From Tigriopus japonicus (Eukaryota > Arthropoda > Copepoda > Harpacticoida > Harpacticidae), in NCBI GenBank assembly GCA_010645155.1, contig JAAGOF010000084.1, positions 40,532 through 104,531 of the forward strand: DNA of 64,000 nt. The letters are read 5' to 3'. The translations under genes and the position numbers were made by a program. Positions 25,371 to 35,500 of this stretch are shown here, piece by piece. The notes below the pieces were generated by a model. That model was not told where the DNA came from, did no database searches, and saw nothing but the letters and a program-made list of their open reading frames with translations. Numbering within the stretch: position 1 is the stretch's first letter; each line of letters starts with the position of its first letter.

Positions 25371-27741
25371 TCAATCCGAATCCGATTCGTACACCACAGA
25401 TTTCTTGGTCCGTGAAGATTGGCGTGTCGACGTGTTCTGACTAAAGAAACTGGCGATACTCGTATTTTTGGAACTTCGGGCGGCAACCGGTGGTTTGGCG
25501 GCTGGAGTTCCGCGGGCACCACGGGCTCGCGTGGCACGCCCTTGTCCTCGGAGTCCTCGTCCTCGACCCGCGGGCACTGCTCTAATCTCCTCACCTGAAG
25601 AATGGCCATCTTGAAAATTCTCCCCTTTCTCCTCGTCTTCATCCACATTGGCACCACCGCCCCGTTTCCGAGAGGTGGTTCGTTTCTCTTCCAGATATTT
25701 CCTAGTCTCTTCCTCAGATTGAAGGGGTTTGCGTTTAGAGCCTAAAAGTCGGGTCAAGGCTTCGTCGACCAATTCGTCGGTGGGATCTTCTTCTTCGTCA
25801 CCCATTTTTAACAAGGATTCTACGGCTTTTTCGATGTTCATTGTCACTAGTTCCTCGATGCCCCGTTTGTAATCCTTGTCCACGTGATAGGTCACGCCTT
25901 CGGCCATGCCTTTAATACTCAGGAGCTTCAACTGAGCTTTGTCGTCTTGTGTGGTTTGAAAATACTTGGTCACATGCTCCTCAATAGAGCTACCCGTTCT
26001 TTGAATGATAGAGGCCAACGATTCACGATCCATGGCCACGTCGGATCCATTCGTGTCTGATTTCAATCGTCGAGTCTTGAATAGAACCAATTTTTCGGGT
26101 TGAGCTACTCGTTTACTGTAATACCCGCCGAATCGCACCGCATTGATCACAAATTTGGGGTCGGTGTACTCGACTTTGAGCTGGATCCGCGGCTCTTTGG
26201 GCTGATCAGGATGACCCGTGAAGAGTGAATCGAGCTCGGTTTCCAGGATCTCTTCCACCGTGTGACGAAGGAACTTTTCCACTTCATTATGGATGTATTT
26301 TTCCGGCTCGCTTCCACGAACATGCGATAGCTCTTTTTCAATGTTTATAGTCTTGATAATCATCGGACGGATGGTTTTCAAAGGCAGCTAGAAACGGAGA
26401 AACGGCACGAAAGATCATCATATACGAAGCCAAATAGTGGGCTATTCAATCATAATAGTTACCGGAGTCATGGCAAATCCCTCGGCACTGATTTTTAACA
26501 AACCCACGTGTTTGGGTTTGGCCTCGCCATGAATGAGTGAAGTGGCCACGGATGATCCCGGTTGGCAAATCATGACCGTCTCACCATCTCGAATGGGGTG
26601 CTCTTCAGGCACAATGCGACATTCATGCTCGTGACCCCAAATAACCAGATCCAAATGAGCGGGTAAACACTCGATGGGCAGATTGGATTTCGGGTTGTAT
26701 TCGGCCCGATTTTGGTGAACCACAAACACATTGACCCAATCCTCCGTGTCTTCGGCGGGTCGAGGAAAATTGACCAGATTGTGACCAAAAAGTCGATTGG
26801 CCCGATCATTCGAAATCGACGACATGCCGTACAAAGCCAATTTGGCCGTGCCTTTCTTGAAGAGCAATGGCGATATCTCCACGGGCTTATCTCCCTGGGT
26901 TGAACGACCTTGGGTCGGATCAGGGTTGTCAATGCGGCCAAAATAATTGACCAATCCGGCGGTGTGCAGCAAGTCCATGGCCGAGTATTCGCCCATGCCC
27001 ACGGGATCGTCGTGATTCCCGTGAATACTGAACACGGGGAGCGCAATATTTAGATTGGGATTCATGAAGTTGACCTCTTGGACTAGAGGGGCGTGACGAT
27101 GGGAGCGGGTGCCGAAATTGACCTCGGGATCCGAGACGAATTCGACGGAAATGGGCGCGTCGCCCATCACGAACTCGCGGAAGATCTCGACCGTTTTCAT
27201 TTCGGTGTAACGGGATGGGCGGTTCTTGTCGTAGAGATCACCACCCAACAGAACAAAATCCACCTAAAAGCATTGGAAAAGGACGGGTTTGTTTTAATGT
27301 TCTAAGTAAATCCCGCATGAATGACGCGAAAAAAAATCTTTTAGGTCAACATCGGTTAGCTTCCAAGTCAATTTCATCATAATGCAACTGCGATGCTAAA
27401 GAAAAAGGTAGAAAATTATAAATTTGTTCATTTAGTCACTAAAAAATTATGACCCTTGAAGTTCGCTTTATCGTTGTGGATTTTCGTCGTTTGGCTTTTG
27501 TCCATTTCAAAGTGAAAACCTTGAAGGCCGGCCTCGTTGCATCCCTCACCCGTTGATCTTTGGCCATTTGCATGATTTCTCGGAGCGTGTTCAGAGCGTC
27601 TTGACCCCATTTTTGGCGCTCATCGTAACCCACGTGGTTGTCGGTGGCCACCAAGATGCGCATCACGTTGGCCTCAAGATCCGGATCCATCGACGCAGCC
27701 GCCGCCGCCGCTGTCACCGAGGCCTCCGAGGTTGGACTCAT
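25371..27741 (-). CDS. MRE11: MRE11 double-strand break repair nuclease, three exons
   Basis: Exons are 27,741-27,550; 27,263-26,463; and 26,387-25,371. GT-AG junctions are all in phase 0, giving 669 residues (human 708). Phosphoesterase motifs are complete: DxH (D34/H36 in ATDNHVGY), GGD (D73), GNHDD (N147/H148), the H246 of VHQNR, and GHEH (H274/H276). The Mre11 DNA-binding (cap) domain follows with KYFQTTQ and a coiled region for RAD50 contact. The C-terminus has an acidic segment, a glycine-arginine-rich stretch (GRGRGLRGQGRATRARGARG, ~605-624) and an SDSD end. In animals the GAR motif is arginine-methylated. The protein is the 3'-5' exonuclease/endonuclease of the MRN complex in DNA break resection and ATM signalling. 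No truncation is seen. Exon 1 starts at the first ATG, before an alanine-rich leader. Confidence 0.95.
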
Positions 27742-28199
27742 CGTGTCTTTGAGGGTTCAAAGGATGACGATGATGAGGATGACGATTGAAAAAAGGGTGG
27801 AAAAAACAAAACGCTCAAAAAAAGGCCGCGTTCACTTCGTTCGTGGGTCAATCCGATTTTTAGTCTGGCGCATGGTTTTGTAACGTGTATATTTCTTTTA
27901 AGTTTGAAAGCCCTTCACATACTGCAACTCTCGTTGTCGCTCAAAATTATTTGTTTTGAAAATCTCCCGCAATCAATCTATTAGAGATGTGTCAATCTCA
28001 AGTTCATATTCAAACTTTTTTGAGAACTTCAAACTTTTGATGAACGCCAAGCGGCAATCATTTGTCATTTAAATTAATGGACACTAGTTAATCTTTTATT
28101 CATATGTTCTGGGTTCAAAATGACGAGACTATGACTGAAGGCCCACGCGGTTAAGGATGCATAGGTTGGGACTACAAGGGTTGGTTTCTTTTCCCTAGT
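27742..28199. other. Intergenic between MRE11 and BEL/Pao element 1
   Basis: This stretch presumably includes the MRE11 promoter. It has GATGAYGAT-type short repeats near 27,763-27,786. No TATA box is obvious. The five bases before the LTR (28,195-28,199, ctagt) do not match those after the 3' LTR. Confidence 0.5.
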
Positions 28200-28445
28200 T
28201 GTACTGTTGAGCAAGCTCAAACCACAAGTAATGGCCACCCTCTCGAGACCAACACATCACCCCACGAGACAAGCCCGTCACACTGCCAGATAATATCAAC
28301 AACGAAACGCTTCCGTCGAGTGAGGCCTATTGGGACTATTGTTTTACATTTTAACTACGAGTGAATAAACGCCCCGTGCTAACTGAATAACTAAGTTAAT
28401 CTGTCAACCTTCCTGTCGAGTGCCGGACACTCCGAAGACAGGACA
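28200..28445 (+). repeat. 5' LTR of BEL/Pao element 1
   Basis: It is 246 bp, TGT...ACA, with AATAAA at 28,364-28,369. It matches the 3' LTR except at one base (ctaactg against ctaattg). Only 30 nt separate the LTR from the gag start codon, and I could not match this leader to a tRNA primer-binding site. Confidence 0.95.
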
Positions 28446-28475
28446 GTAAAACAATAACAATCCCTCACTGAGACA

Positions 28476-31400
28476 ATGGATGAAACAAGTTCAAAGAGAT
28501 TGCCACGCCCAACGTTGCCACAGCTCCAAGGGGAGCTCGAAGCCCATGACCAGAATATGGCAAGCACCCTTATGCCCGTGAGTAGCGAACACACTCCGGC
28601 GGAATTGGTGGAAATGGCAAACGCTTGCCGCTCAAAGGCCACAGCTTTCCTCAACACACTGGACTCGCTGAGGATCCGGCTTCGGGAATCTGGAGCTATG
28701 GAGGAAGCGCAGGTCTTAGACACACGAAGAAAAACCTTTAAGGTCAGGGGAAACAATTATCTCAAGACAATCAAGCAAGCTCTGGAGGCTGCTGAGTGCG
28801 AAGACACTTGCTCTCTCCTCTCTCAGTCAACATCCACTGCCAGTGACATTTCAACAGAATTCCCAACCCTCTTCCAAGAAGAGGCAGTGTCGACAAGATT
28901 GGAGGCAATTGAACTGACGTCAGTGATCAATGCTCGAGACAAGGAACTGGAATTGGAGCAAACACGCATCATCAGGGAGCTAGAGGCCAGAGAACAAGAG
29001 AGAAAAGCTCATCAAACAATTGCTGCGATTCAAGGCGAGAGAAACCACCTAACAAGGGCTAGGTCTGTTGTCTCGCTCAGCTTGGGTTTGCCTAGCACAA
29101 TGGGGCCCAGAACACAAAGTACGTCAGAGAGATTAGCTGAGGGCACCCTAAACAGCCACGCAATTGCGTCGCCACCTGACCCATCAGATCTTGATCCTAC
29201 TCAGGGACCAGTTTTGAAATCATTGCCTCCCCAAACAGGCAGCCATGAAAAATGGCACACAACTTTACAGTTGCCCTTCCTTCCACCCTNNNNNNNNNNN
29301 NNNNNNNNNNNNNNNNNNNNNNNNNNNNNNNNNNNNNNNNNNNNNNNNNNNNNNNNNNNNNNNNNNNNNNNNNNNNNNNNNNNNNNNNNNNNNNNNNNNN
29401 NNNNNNNNNNNNNNNNNNNNNNNNNNNNNNNNNNNNNNNNNNNNNNNNNNNNNNNNNNNNNNNNNNNNNNNNNNNNNNNNNNNNNNNNAAGTACGTCAGA
29501 GAGATTAGCTGAGGGCAACCTCAACAGCCACGCAATGGCGTCGCCACCTGACCCATCAGATCTTGATCCTACTCAGGGACCAGTTTTGAAATCATTGCCT
29601 CCCCAAACAGGCAGCCATGAAAAATGGCACACAACTTTACGGTTGCCCTTCCTTTCACCCTCCAACCAAATTGAATCCAACCACCCCAATAAAGGAAGGT
29701 TTGATGATTCTAGGCAAGCAGCCAAATACCCACACTTCCCTTCCCCACCGCCTGAACCAAAAACCGCGAGAGAAAGGACCATGCTTAGGGGTTGCCCCAA
29801 CCTGCCACCCAACCTGATGCCTCACACTTCCTTTGACTCTCCACAATATGAAGAAAACACCTTCCCAACCCAAAACCGTTATCAACAGATGAGTGAACCC
29901 TCCGCCTCTGCTTCCTATCTTATTAGGCAGGACCTTTTTGCAAAGTCCGCCAATCCATTTGGTGGTACTGGCCAAGAAGATCGCTTCCACTTCTGGGTCT
30001 CTCTTCTGGGGAACCGACTACGGGGCCTCAGCTTGTCGGCGCTAGACGTGATTGGAGTACTAATGGCTAACACCAGTGGTGAAGCCAACAAGCTCATCCA
30101 GGATTTCCAAGTGGCTGGAGGATCAAATCCAGAGGCAGCCCTTGCACTCATTTGGACCAAACTTTACCAGCGATATGGCTCAGGAGAGAGAGTAGCATCA
30201 AGTTTGAGATCTCGCCTTCTTTCCTCTCCTTCAATTGTAAACGATGGAGCCATGGGGAGGAAACTCCGTGAGCTAGCAGATCTGTGCTCAATTGTTGAGG
30301 CGCAGATCTCCAACATTCCCGAACTTTCCACACTTAACTTCTCTGAAGGTATTCGACCTCTGTGGGAAAAACTCCCCCTCCACCTACAAACCAGATGGAA
30401 AAGAAGAGCTCACAAACACAAAACCCAAAACCAAGGTCAACACCCACCATTTCACATTTTCGCATCCTTTGTTGACGATGCGGCTGAGGAAGCCAGCGAC
30501 GAAGTACTACTTGCCCACACCAAACCCAAACTCACCCCTGGCATGCCCACCAGTGTTGGAGTATATGCCACTACAACTGACACCCCTTCCCCAGACCAAT
30601 GCTTCCTCCACGAGTCTGCCCATCACACAATTGAAGAATGCAAAGCCTTCCAAGCCATGCCAGTCAAGCGAAGAGTTTTAATGGTGCAAAGTAAAGCCAG
30701 GTGCTACAGATGCTTTGGCTCCCATCTATCTTACAGATGTCAATCAGGCATCATTTGCTCTAATTGTTCTAAGCCACACAATGTCCTTCTTCACACCGAC
30801 CACAGGGTCCAAGAGCTTCCCCTCCAACCAATCGTGGCAGACACTGAAAGTGACGATTGCACCAATCTTAAATCCACACCTGTTTTGTGCTCCAAAGTGT
30901 GTGGCAGCCCCTCCCAGACAAAGACCTGCGGAAAAACACTTCTTGTGGAGGTGAAATGCCCACAAAATTCAGAGAGGACTCTTTTGTGCTATGCAATCTT
31001 AGATGAGCAATCTGACACGTCATTTGCCGACCCAAACCTACTAAATTTTTTTCACGTTGACGGCCCAAAGCAAGCCTTCCAGATCTCAACTCTGAGTGGC
31101 CACAAATACGAGCAAAGGGGTCGCATTGCCAAGGGGCTGGAAATCAAAGGGGTGACAGAACCCCTATGGTTTCAGTTACCCCCCGTTTTCGAGAATGAGC
31201 TGATTCCTGACACAAGATCAGAAGTAGCAACACCTTCAACAGTCCGAGCCCATCCTCATGTTTGCCACCTGGCTCACAACTTCTCCAAACTGGAAAAAAC
31301 AGCCCAGGTGTTCCTCCTCATTGGGCGGGATGGCAACAATCTCATGAAAACAGAGGTGTATGGACAAACCTTCCCATTTGCCCACCATACATCTCTGGGA

Positions 31401-34400
31401 TGGGCATTGGTAGGCTCTGTTTGCTTGCAAAAGTCGCATGCTCCAAATCAACATCTTGTTTTGAAAACATCGGTGGATCATGACCACTTCAAGACCCACC
31501 CCACATCCACTCGCTTGTCCTCCACCACTCCCCTTGCACAGGCAAAAATCATCTCAAATCACAACAAGAGTGTATTCTTTTCGTACAGGGATGATGAGTT
31601 GTTTGGAATGTCCCAAGAAGATACCAAGTTTACGAACGAGATGTCATCACAAATTCACCTCAACTCTTCTGGAAATTGGGAACTACCACTACCTTTCCGC
31701 ACTCCCACACCCGATCTTCCCTCAAACCAATGTGCAGTGTTCAGACGCACAAAGAAAACCTTGTCAAAACTCTGCACTGACTCAGAGCAATTGAAGCAAT
31801 GCCTTCTTGCCATGGGAAAAAGCATCAAGAACCAACATGTGGAGAAGGTTCCAACCCATGAAATCAAACCGACTTCTGGCCAAGCGTGGTGGCTCCCAAT
31901 ATTTCCAGTGGTCCACCCCAAGAAGGGTAAGACGCGGCTGGTGTGGGATAACTCTGCCACATATCATGGCACTAGCCTTAATGCTCAATTACTGCAAGGA
32001 CCAAACCAGAACAACTCTCTGAGGGGAGTCCTTCTGCGGTTTCGAGAAGGGGAAATCGGCTTCGTGGCAGATGTGGAGTCCATGTTCCATTCGTTCCACC
32101 TGAACAAGGAACACAGGGACTTCCACCGTTTTTATTGGTTCGATGACAATGACCCGGAAAAGAGTTTGGTCCAATACAGGGCTGGTGTACACATTTTTGG
32201 GAACAAGTGTAGCCCTGCCGTTGCCACCCTTGCGTTGCGACATTGCATCTCCAAAACCCCAGATGCCTCCCCCCTTGCCTGCGATTTTGTCAGAAACAGG
32301 TTCTACGTTGACGATGGACTGGGTACAGCCAATGACCCTTGGACTGCCATCAAGACTCTTCAAGAAACAAAGGACATCCTAAACACTTTCAACATCCGAC
32401 TTCACAAAATCATTTCCAATGAACCCCAAGTCATGGCAGCATTTCCCAGCAGCGAGATTGCTGTGGAACGACTTGATATGGAATCCCCAGCTTCATTGCC
32501 ACAGAGGACCCTGGGTGTTGCCTGGCACACCAACAAGGATAAGTTCGAAATCACAACAGAGGTTCAAAATAAGCCATTCACAAGGCGAGGAATTCTGTCG
32601 GTTGTAAACTCCATTTTTGACCCAATTGGACTAGTCAGTCCAATCAGTCTGGGAGGACGCCTCATTCAGAGGAATGCACTTCTCACTGAAACCCTTGACT
32701 CCTCAAAAAGTACGTGGGATGAGCCACTTCCAGATGCCTTTCGGAAACCTTGGGAAGAATGGACAGAAGGCTTGTCGGATTTACATCTCCTCGGTGTTCC
32801 TCGCGGGTTTGTACCGAGGGGCTTTGGGCTGGTGTTGAATAGGCAAATGTTTATATTCACAGACGCATCTAAGGAAGCAATTGGATACGTCATCTATCTG
32901 CGATCTCAAGGGGAGGGCAGGGTCCACGTGGCTTTCTTGTGTGGGAATTCCCGTGTAGCCCCCAGATCAACCTCCTCAATTCCGAGACTAGAGCTGTGCG
33001 CAGCATTGGAGGCCACTATAGCGGCCCAAGAGATCTTGGAAGAGATCTCCCTACCCATACATGGACTCTCTTTCCTCACCGACAGTCTCGTAGTCCTTGG
33101 CTACCTCAACAACCAAGAAAAACATTTCAGCCGTTACGTCTCCAGGCGATCAATGGCCATTCTCTCCATGACCACACCCAACCAGTGGCACTATGTACCA
33201 TCCAAACTCAACCCAGCTGACCTCGCCACCAGACCTCAAAGTCCTAAAACCTTACAACATTCGTCATGGTTCACCGGGCCTCCATTCCTTCTGGAATTCC
33301 CCTCCAAAAAACCGTGGGCTTCCCCCTCACCCACTCCCACTCTACCTGAACTAGTACCCAGGTCCAAGGCAATCGCCTTGGCCCTGAAAGTTGTCAAGAT
33401 CCCCATCTTCCAGAGCATCACTGAACGGATCTCCCAATGGACCCGCCAGATAAATGTTGTGCACACCATCTTACAACTGTCTTCCCAATGGGTTTGCGGT
33501 GCAAGGCAAAGACTGGGCACCAATCCTGCAACATCCACCATTGCCTGCAAGAAGGAAAGGGCGCAGACAATGCTGTTGGAGTGCGCTCAATCGGTCTGTT
33601 TTGGCGACCTATTGTCCATCCTGAAAAGGGATCAAAAGGTTCCATCTTCTCACCCACTGGCCGGGTTGTGCCCAATTTTGGGAGCTGATGGACTCATTCG
33701 CGTCGGTGGTCGCCTCGACCGCTCCAAGGAACCATTTGAGATCAAACATCCCGTGCTTGTCCCTCAAGACCACCCTGTGCACACCGCAATCCTCTTACAT
33801 TACCACAAAAAGACAAATCACCAAGGACGCCACCTCACTCATGGTGCCATACGATCCTCAGGGTTCCACTTACAAGGTGGACGTCAGTCACTCAAAAAGC
33901 TCCTCTCCTCATGCGTTCCCTGCCGTCGATTGAGGGCCCCATTGCTCACCCAGGTCATGGCAGATCTTCCACAAGACAGATTAGAGGCCAGCCCGCCATT
34001 CACTAACACCGGGCTAGATATTTTTGGACCATTTCTTACTCATGGCGGAGGAAACACTACCCGAAAAACTAAATCAACCAAAAAAGCTTGGGCACTCCTT
34101 TTAACATGTCTCGTCTCCAGGGCAGTCCACATTGAAATCCTTCCTTCCATGGACACCACAAGCTTTAAAAATGCCTTGCGCAGATTTGTCTCCGTCAGAG
34201 GCCCATGTAAGGTAATCCGAAGCGACCAAGGAAGCAACATCCTGGGATCTCTGGGGGAGGACGAAAAACACATCGACATGACCAATATAGCATCAGAAAT
34301 GAAAACCAGGGGGTGCACCTGGATTCTCAATCCACCTCATGCCTCACATTTTGGGGGCGCATGGGAAAGGAAAATTGGGGCCATTAGACAAGTTCTAGAT

Positions 34401-34982
34401 GGCTGTCTCCTTCTCCTAGGCCCTCGACAACTCTCATTGGATGAACTCCACACCTATCTCTTGGAAGCCGCAGCAATTGTTAACTCAACACCTCTTTGGG
34501 AGGTCTCTCCAGATCCAAATGATCCTGCTCCTCTCTGTCCCTCTTCCCTCCTCACATTGAAACCTGACATTGATTCACCCAAACTTGGCATCTTCAAGAA
34601 TCAGGATCTGCTAGCCTATGGGAAGAGGCGATGGCGCCGAGTTCAGTTTCTAGCCGACCAGTTTTGGGTCAGATGGCGTGAACAGTATCTGCAAACCTTG
34701 CAAGAGCGCAAAAAGTGGGTTCAACCAAGGAAATCTTTACGTGCGGGGGACCTCGTTCTTCTCCGGAGCAAGTCAGAACGCCGCCTACACTGGCCATTTG
34801 GCCTTGTTGAAGAAGCCCACCTTAGTGCTGATGGGCACGTCAGGTCTGTAAACATTAAACAAAGCATCAAGACCTCAGGAGGGGGACACCACATTCGATT
34901 CTATGATCGACCTATATGCGACATTGTTCCCTTGATCCAAGAAGCCCCTCCACAACCTGATGAGGTGGAACTGTACTGTTGA
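28476..34982 (+). CDS. Gag-Pol polyprotein of BEL/Pao element 1
   Basis: One frame of about 2168 codons, including the N gap. The N-terminal gag has coiled-coil-like charged stretches (~150-190). A cysteine/histidine cluster CYRCFGSHLSYRC...CSNC lies at ~743-765. A retropepsin-like A17 domain with LDEQSDTSF is near ~840. RT has FVADVESMF (~1195) and FYVDDG (~1276). The RNase H-like region has FTDASKEAIGY (~1460). A zinc-binding integrase N-domain (~1775-1810) precedes the DDE core with D in GLDIFGP (~1846), D in RSDQGSN (~1917) and E in GGAWERKIG (~1960). A C-terminal domain of the kind common in BEL/Pao follows. The last codons and the TGA stop (34,980-34,982) lie inside the 3' LTR. Outside the gap the frame is intact. 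Confidence 0.95.
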   Translation: MDETSSKRLPRPTLPQLQGELEAHDQNMASTLMPVSSEHTPAELVEMANACRSKATAFLNTLDSLRIRLRESGAMEEAQVLDTRRKTFKVRGNNYLKTIKQALEAAECEDTCSLLSQSTSTASDISTEFPTLFQEEAVSTRLEAIELTSVINARDKELELEQTRIIRELEAREQERKAHQTIAAIQGERNHLTRARSVVSLSLGLPSTMGPRTQSTSERLAEGTLNSHAIASPPDPSDLDPTQGPVLKSLPPQTGSHEKWHTTLQLPFLPPXXXXXXXXXXXXXXXXXXXXXXXXXXXXXXXXXXXXXXXXXXXXXXXXXXXXXXXXXXXXXXXXXXXSTSERLAEGNLNSHAMASPPDPSDLDPTQGPVLKSLPPQTGSHEKWHTTLRLPFLSPSNQIESNHPNKGRFDDSRQAAKYPHFPSPPPEPKTARERTMLRGCPNLPPNLMPHTSFDSPQYEENTFPTQNRYQQMSEPSASASYLIRQDLFAKSANPFGGTGQEDRFHFWVSLLGNRLRGLSLSALDVIGVLMANTSGEANKLIQDFQVAGGSNPEAALALIWTKLYQRYGSGERVASSLRSRLLSSPSIVNDGAMGRKLRELADLCSIVEAQISNIPELSTLNFSEGIRPLWEKLPLHLQTRWKRRAHKHKTQNQGQHPPFHIFASFVDDAAEEASDEVLLAHTKPKLTPGMPTSVGVYATTTDTPSPDQCFLHESAHHTIEECKAFQAMPVKRRVLMVQSKARCYRCFGSHLSYRCQSGIICSNCSKPHNVLLHTDHRVQELPLQPIVADTESDDCTNLKSTPVLCSKVCGSPSQTKTCGKTLLVEVKCPQNSERTLLCYAILDEQSDTSFADPNLLNFFHVDGPKQAFQISTLSGHKYEQRGRIAKGLEIKGVTEPLWFQLPPVFENELIPDTRSEVATPSTVRAHPHVCHLAHNFSKLEKTAQVFLLIGRDGNNLMKTEVYGQTFPFAHHTSLGWALVGSVCLQKSHAPNQHLVLKTSVDHDHFKTHPTSTRLSSTTPLAQAKIISNHNKSVFFSYRDDELFGMSQEDTKFTNEMSSQIHLNSSGNWELPLPFRTPTPDLPSNQCAVFRRTKKTLSKLCTDSEQLKQCLLAMGKSIKNQHVEKVPTHEIKPTSGQAWWLPIFPVVHPKKGKTRLVWDNSATYHGTSLNAQLLQGPNQNNSLRGVLLRFREGEIGFVADVESMFHSFHLNKEHRDFHRFYWFDDNDPEKSLVQYRAGVHIFGNKCSPAVATLALRHCISKTPDASPLACDFVRNRFYVDDGLGTANDPWTAIKTLQETKDILNTFNIRLHKIISNEPQVMAAFPSSEIAVERLDMESPASLPQRTLGVAWHTNKDKFEITTEVQNKPFTRRGILSVVNSIFDPIGLVSPISLGGRLIQRNALLTETLDSSKSTWDEPLPDAFRKPWEEWTEGLSDLHLLGVPRGFVPRGFGLVLNRQMFIFTDASKEAIGYVIYLRSQGEGRVHVAFLCGNSRVAPRSTSSIPRLELCAALEATIAAQEILEEISLPIHGLSFLTDSLVVLGYLNNQEKHFSRYVSRRSMAILSMTTPNQWHYVPSKLNPADLATRPQSPKTLQHSSWFTGPPFLLEFPSKKPWASPSPTPTLPELVPRSKAIALALKVVKIPIFQSITERISQWTRQINVVHTILQLSSQWVCGARQRLGTNPATSTIACKKERAQTMLLECAQSVCFGDLLSILKRDQKVPSSHPLAGLCPILGADGLIRVGGRLDRSKEPFEIKHPVLVPQDHPVHTAILLHYHKKTNHQGRHLTHGAIRSSGFHLQGGRQSLKKLLSSCVPCRRLRAPLLTQVMADLPQDRLEASPPFTNTGLDIFGPFLTHGGGNTTRKTKSTKKAWALLLTCLVSRAVHIEILPSMDTTSFKNALRRFVSVRGPCKVIRSDQGSNILGSLGEDEKHIDMTNIASEMKTRGCTWILNPPHASHFGGAWERKIGAIRQVLDGCLLLLGPRQLSLDELHTYLLEAAAIVNSTPLWEVSPDPNDPAPLCPSSLLTLKPDIDSPKLGIFKNQDLLAYGKRRWRRVQFLADQFWVRWREQYLQTLQERKKWVQPRKSLRAGDLVLLRSKSERRLHWPFGLVEEAHLSADGHVRSVNIKQSIKTSGGGHHIRFYDRPICDIVPLIQEAPPQPDEVELYC
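29117..29661 (+). repeat. Duplicated gag segment flanking the assembly gap
   Basis: The 173 bp at 29,117-29,289 recur at 29,489-29,661 with about five differences. The period is 372 bp (124 codons, in frame). The intervening 199 bases are N. This is either a true tandem duplication in gag or two overlapping contig ends of different haplotypes or copies that were not merged. Confidence 0.9.
29290..29488. other. Assembly gap (199 N)
   Basis: An unresolved run of N lies inside gag of BEL/Pao element 1 and is flanked on both sides by the same sequence. Confidence 0.99.
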
Positions 34983-35217
34983 GCAAGCTCAAACCACAAG
35001 TAATGGCCACCCTCTCGAGACCAACACATCACCCCACGAGACAAGCCCGTCACACTGCCAGATAATATCAACAACGAAACGCTTCCGTCGAGTGAGGCCT
35101 ATTGGGACTATTGTTTTACATTTTAACTACGAGTGAATAAACGCCCCGTGCTAATTGAATAACTAAGTTAATCTGTCAACCTTCCTGTCGAGTGCCGGAC
35201 ACTCCGAAGACAGGACA
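34972..35217 (+). repeat. 3' LTR of BEL/Pao element 1
   Basis: This is a 246-bp copy of the 5' LTR with one mismatch. The gag-pol stop codon is within its first 11 bases. A modest purine run (gatgaggtggaa) precedes it and may be the polypurine tract. Confidence 0.95.
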
Positions 35218-35354
35218 TTGGCTACTCAGTGCCATGGTATAAAAGCCTATCACGATTTCTTCAGGGGATCATTCCCCGTTAATGAGACGGGGGCTACAGA
35301 AGTGCAAGTAATTGTGCGTCTGAGATGTATTTGTAAAGGCATGATTCATTCATA

Positions 35355-35414
35355 GGGCAATAAAGTGATTGGTAGGGTAATAAAATGATTTGTAAGGTAA
35401 TAAAGTAAGTTGTA
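35355..35414 (+). repeat. Three 20-bp imperfect tandem units
   Basis: Units of the form GGGTAATAAARTGATTTGTA repeat three times in the short stretch between the BEL element and the P-element-like remnant. The rest of 35,218-35,500 shows no gene. Confidence 0.7.
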
Positions 35415-35500
35415 GGTGAATAACATTTTGAACCTGACCTCTTTGGGCTTGGAGGAAGTCTCATAAAAGGAGAAGGCGGTCAATAAAATTATTTTAGGAG

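Larger units (their letters stand above)
28200..35217 (+). mobile_element. BEL/Pao LTR retrotransposon 1, nearly full length
   Basis: The element is bounded by two 246-bp LTRs (28,200-28,445 and 34,972-35,217) that begin TGT and end ACA and differ at one base. The internal region is one gag-pol reading frame. Domain order (gag, protease, RT, RNase H, integrase) and the A17-type protease, YVDD RT and C-terminal extension past integrase are those of BEL/Pao. Near-identical LTRs point to recent insertion. The five-base flanks (ctagt / ttggc) do not form a target-site duplication. An assembly gap lies in gag. No env and no extra ORF are present. Confidence 0.95.
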
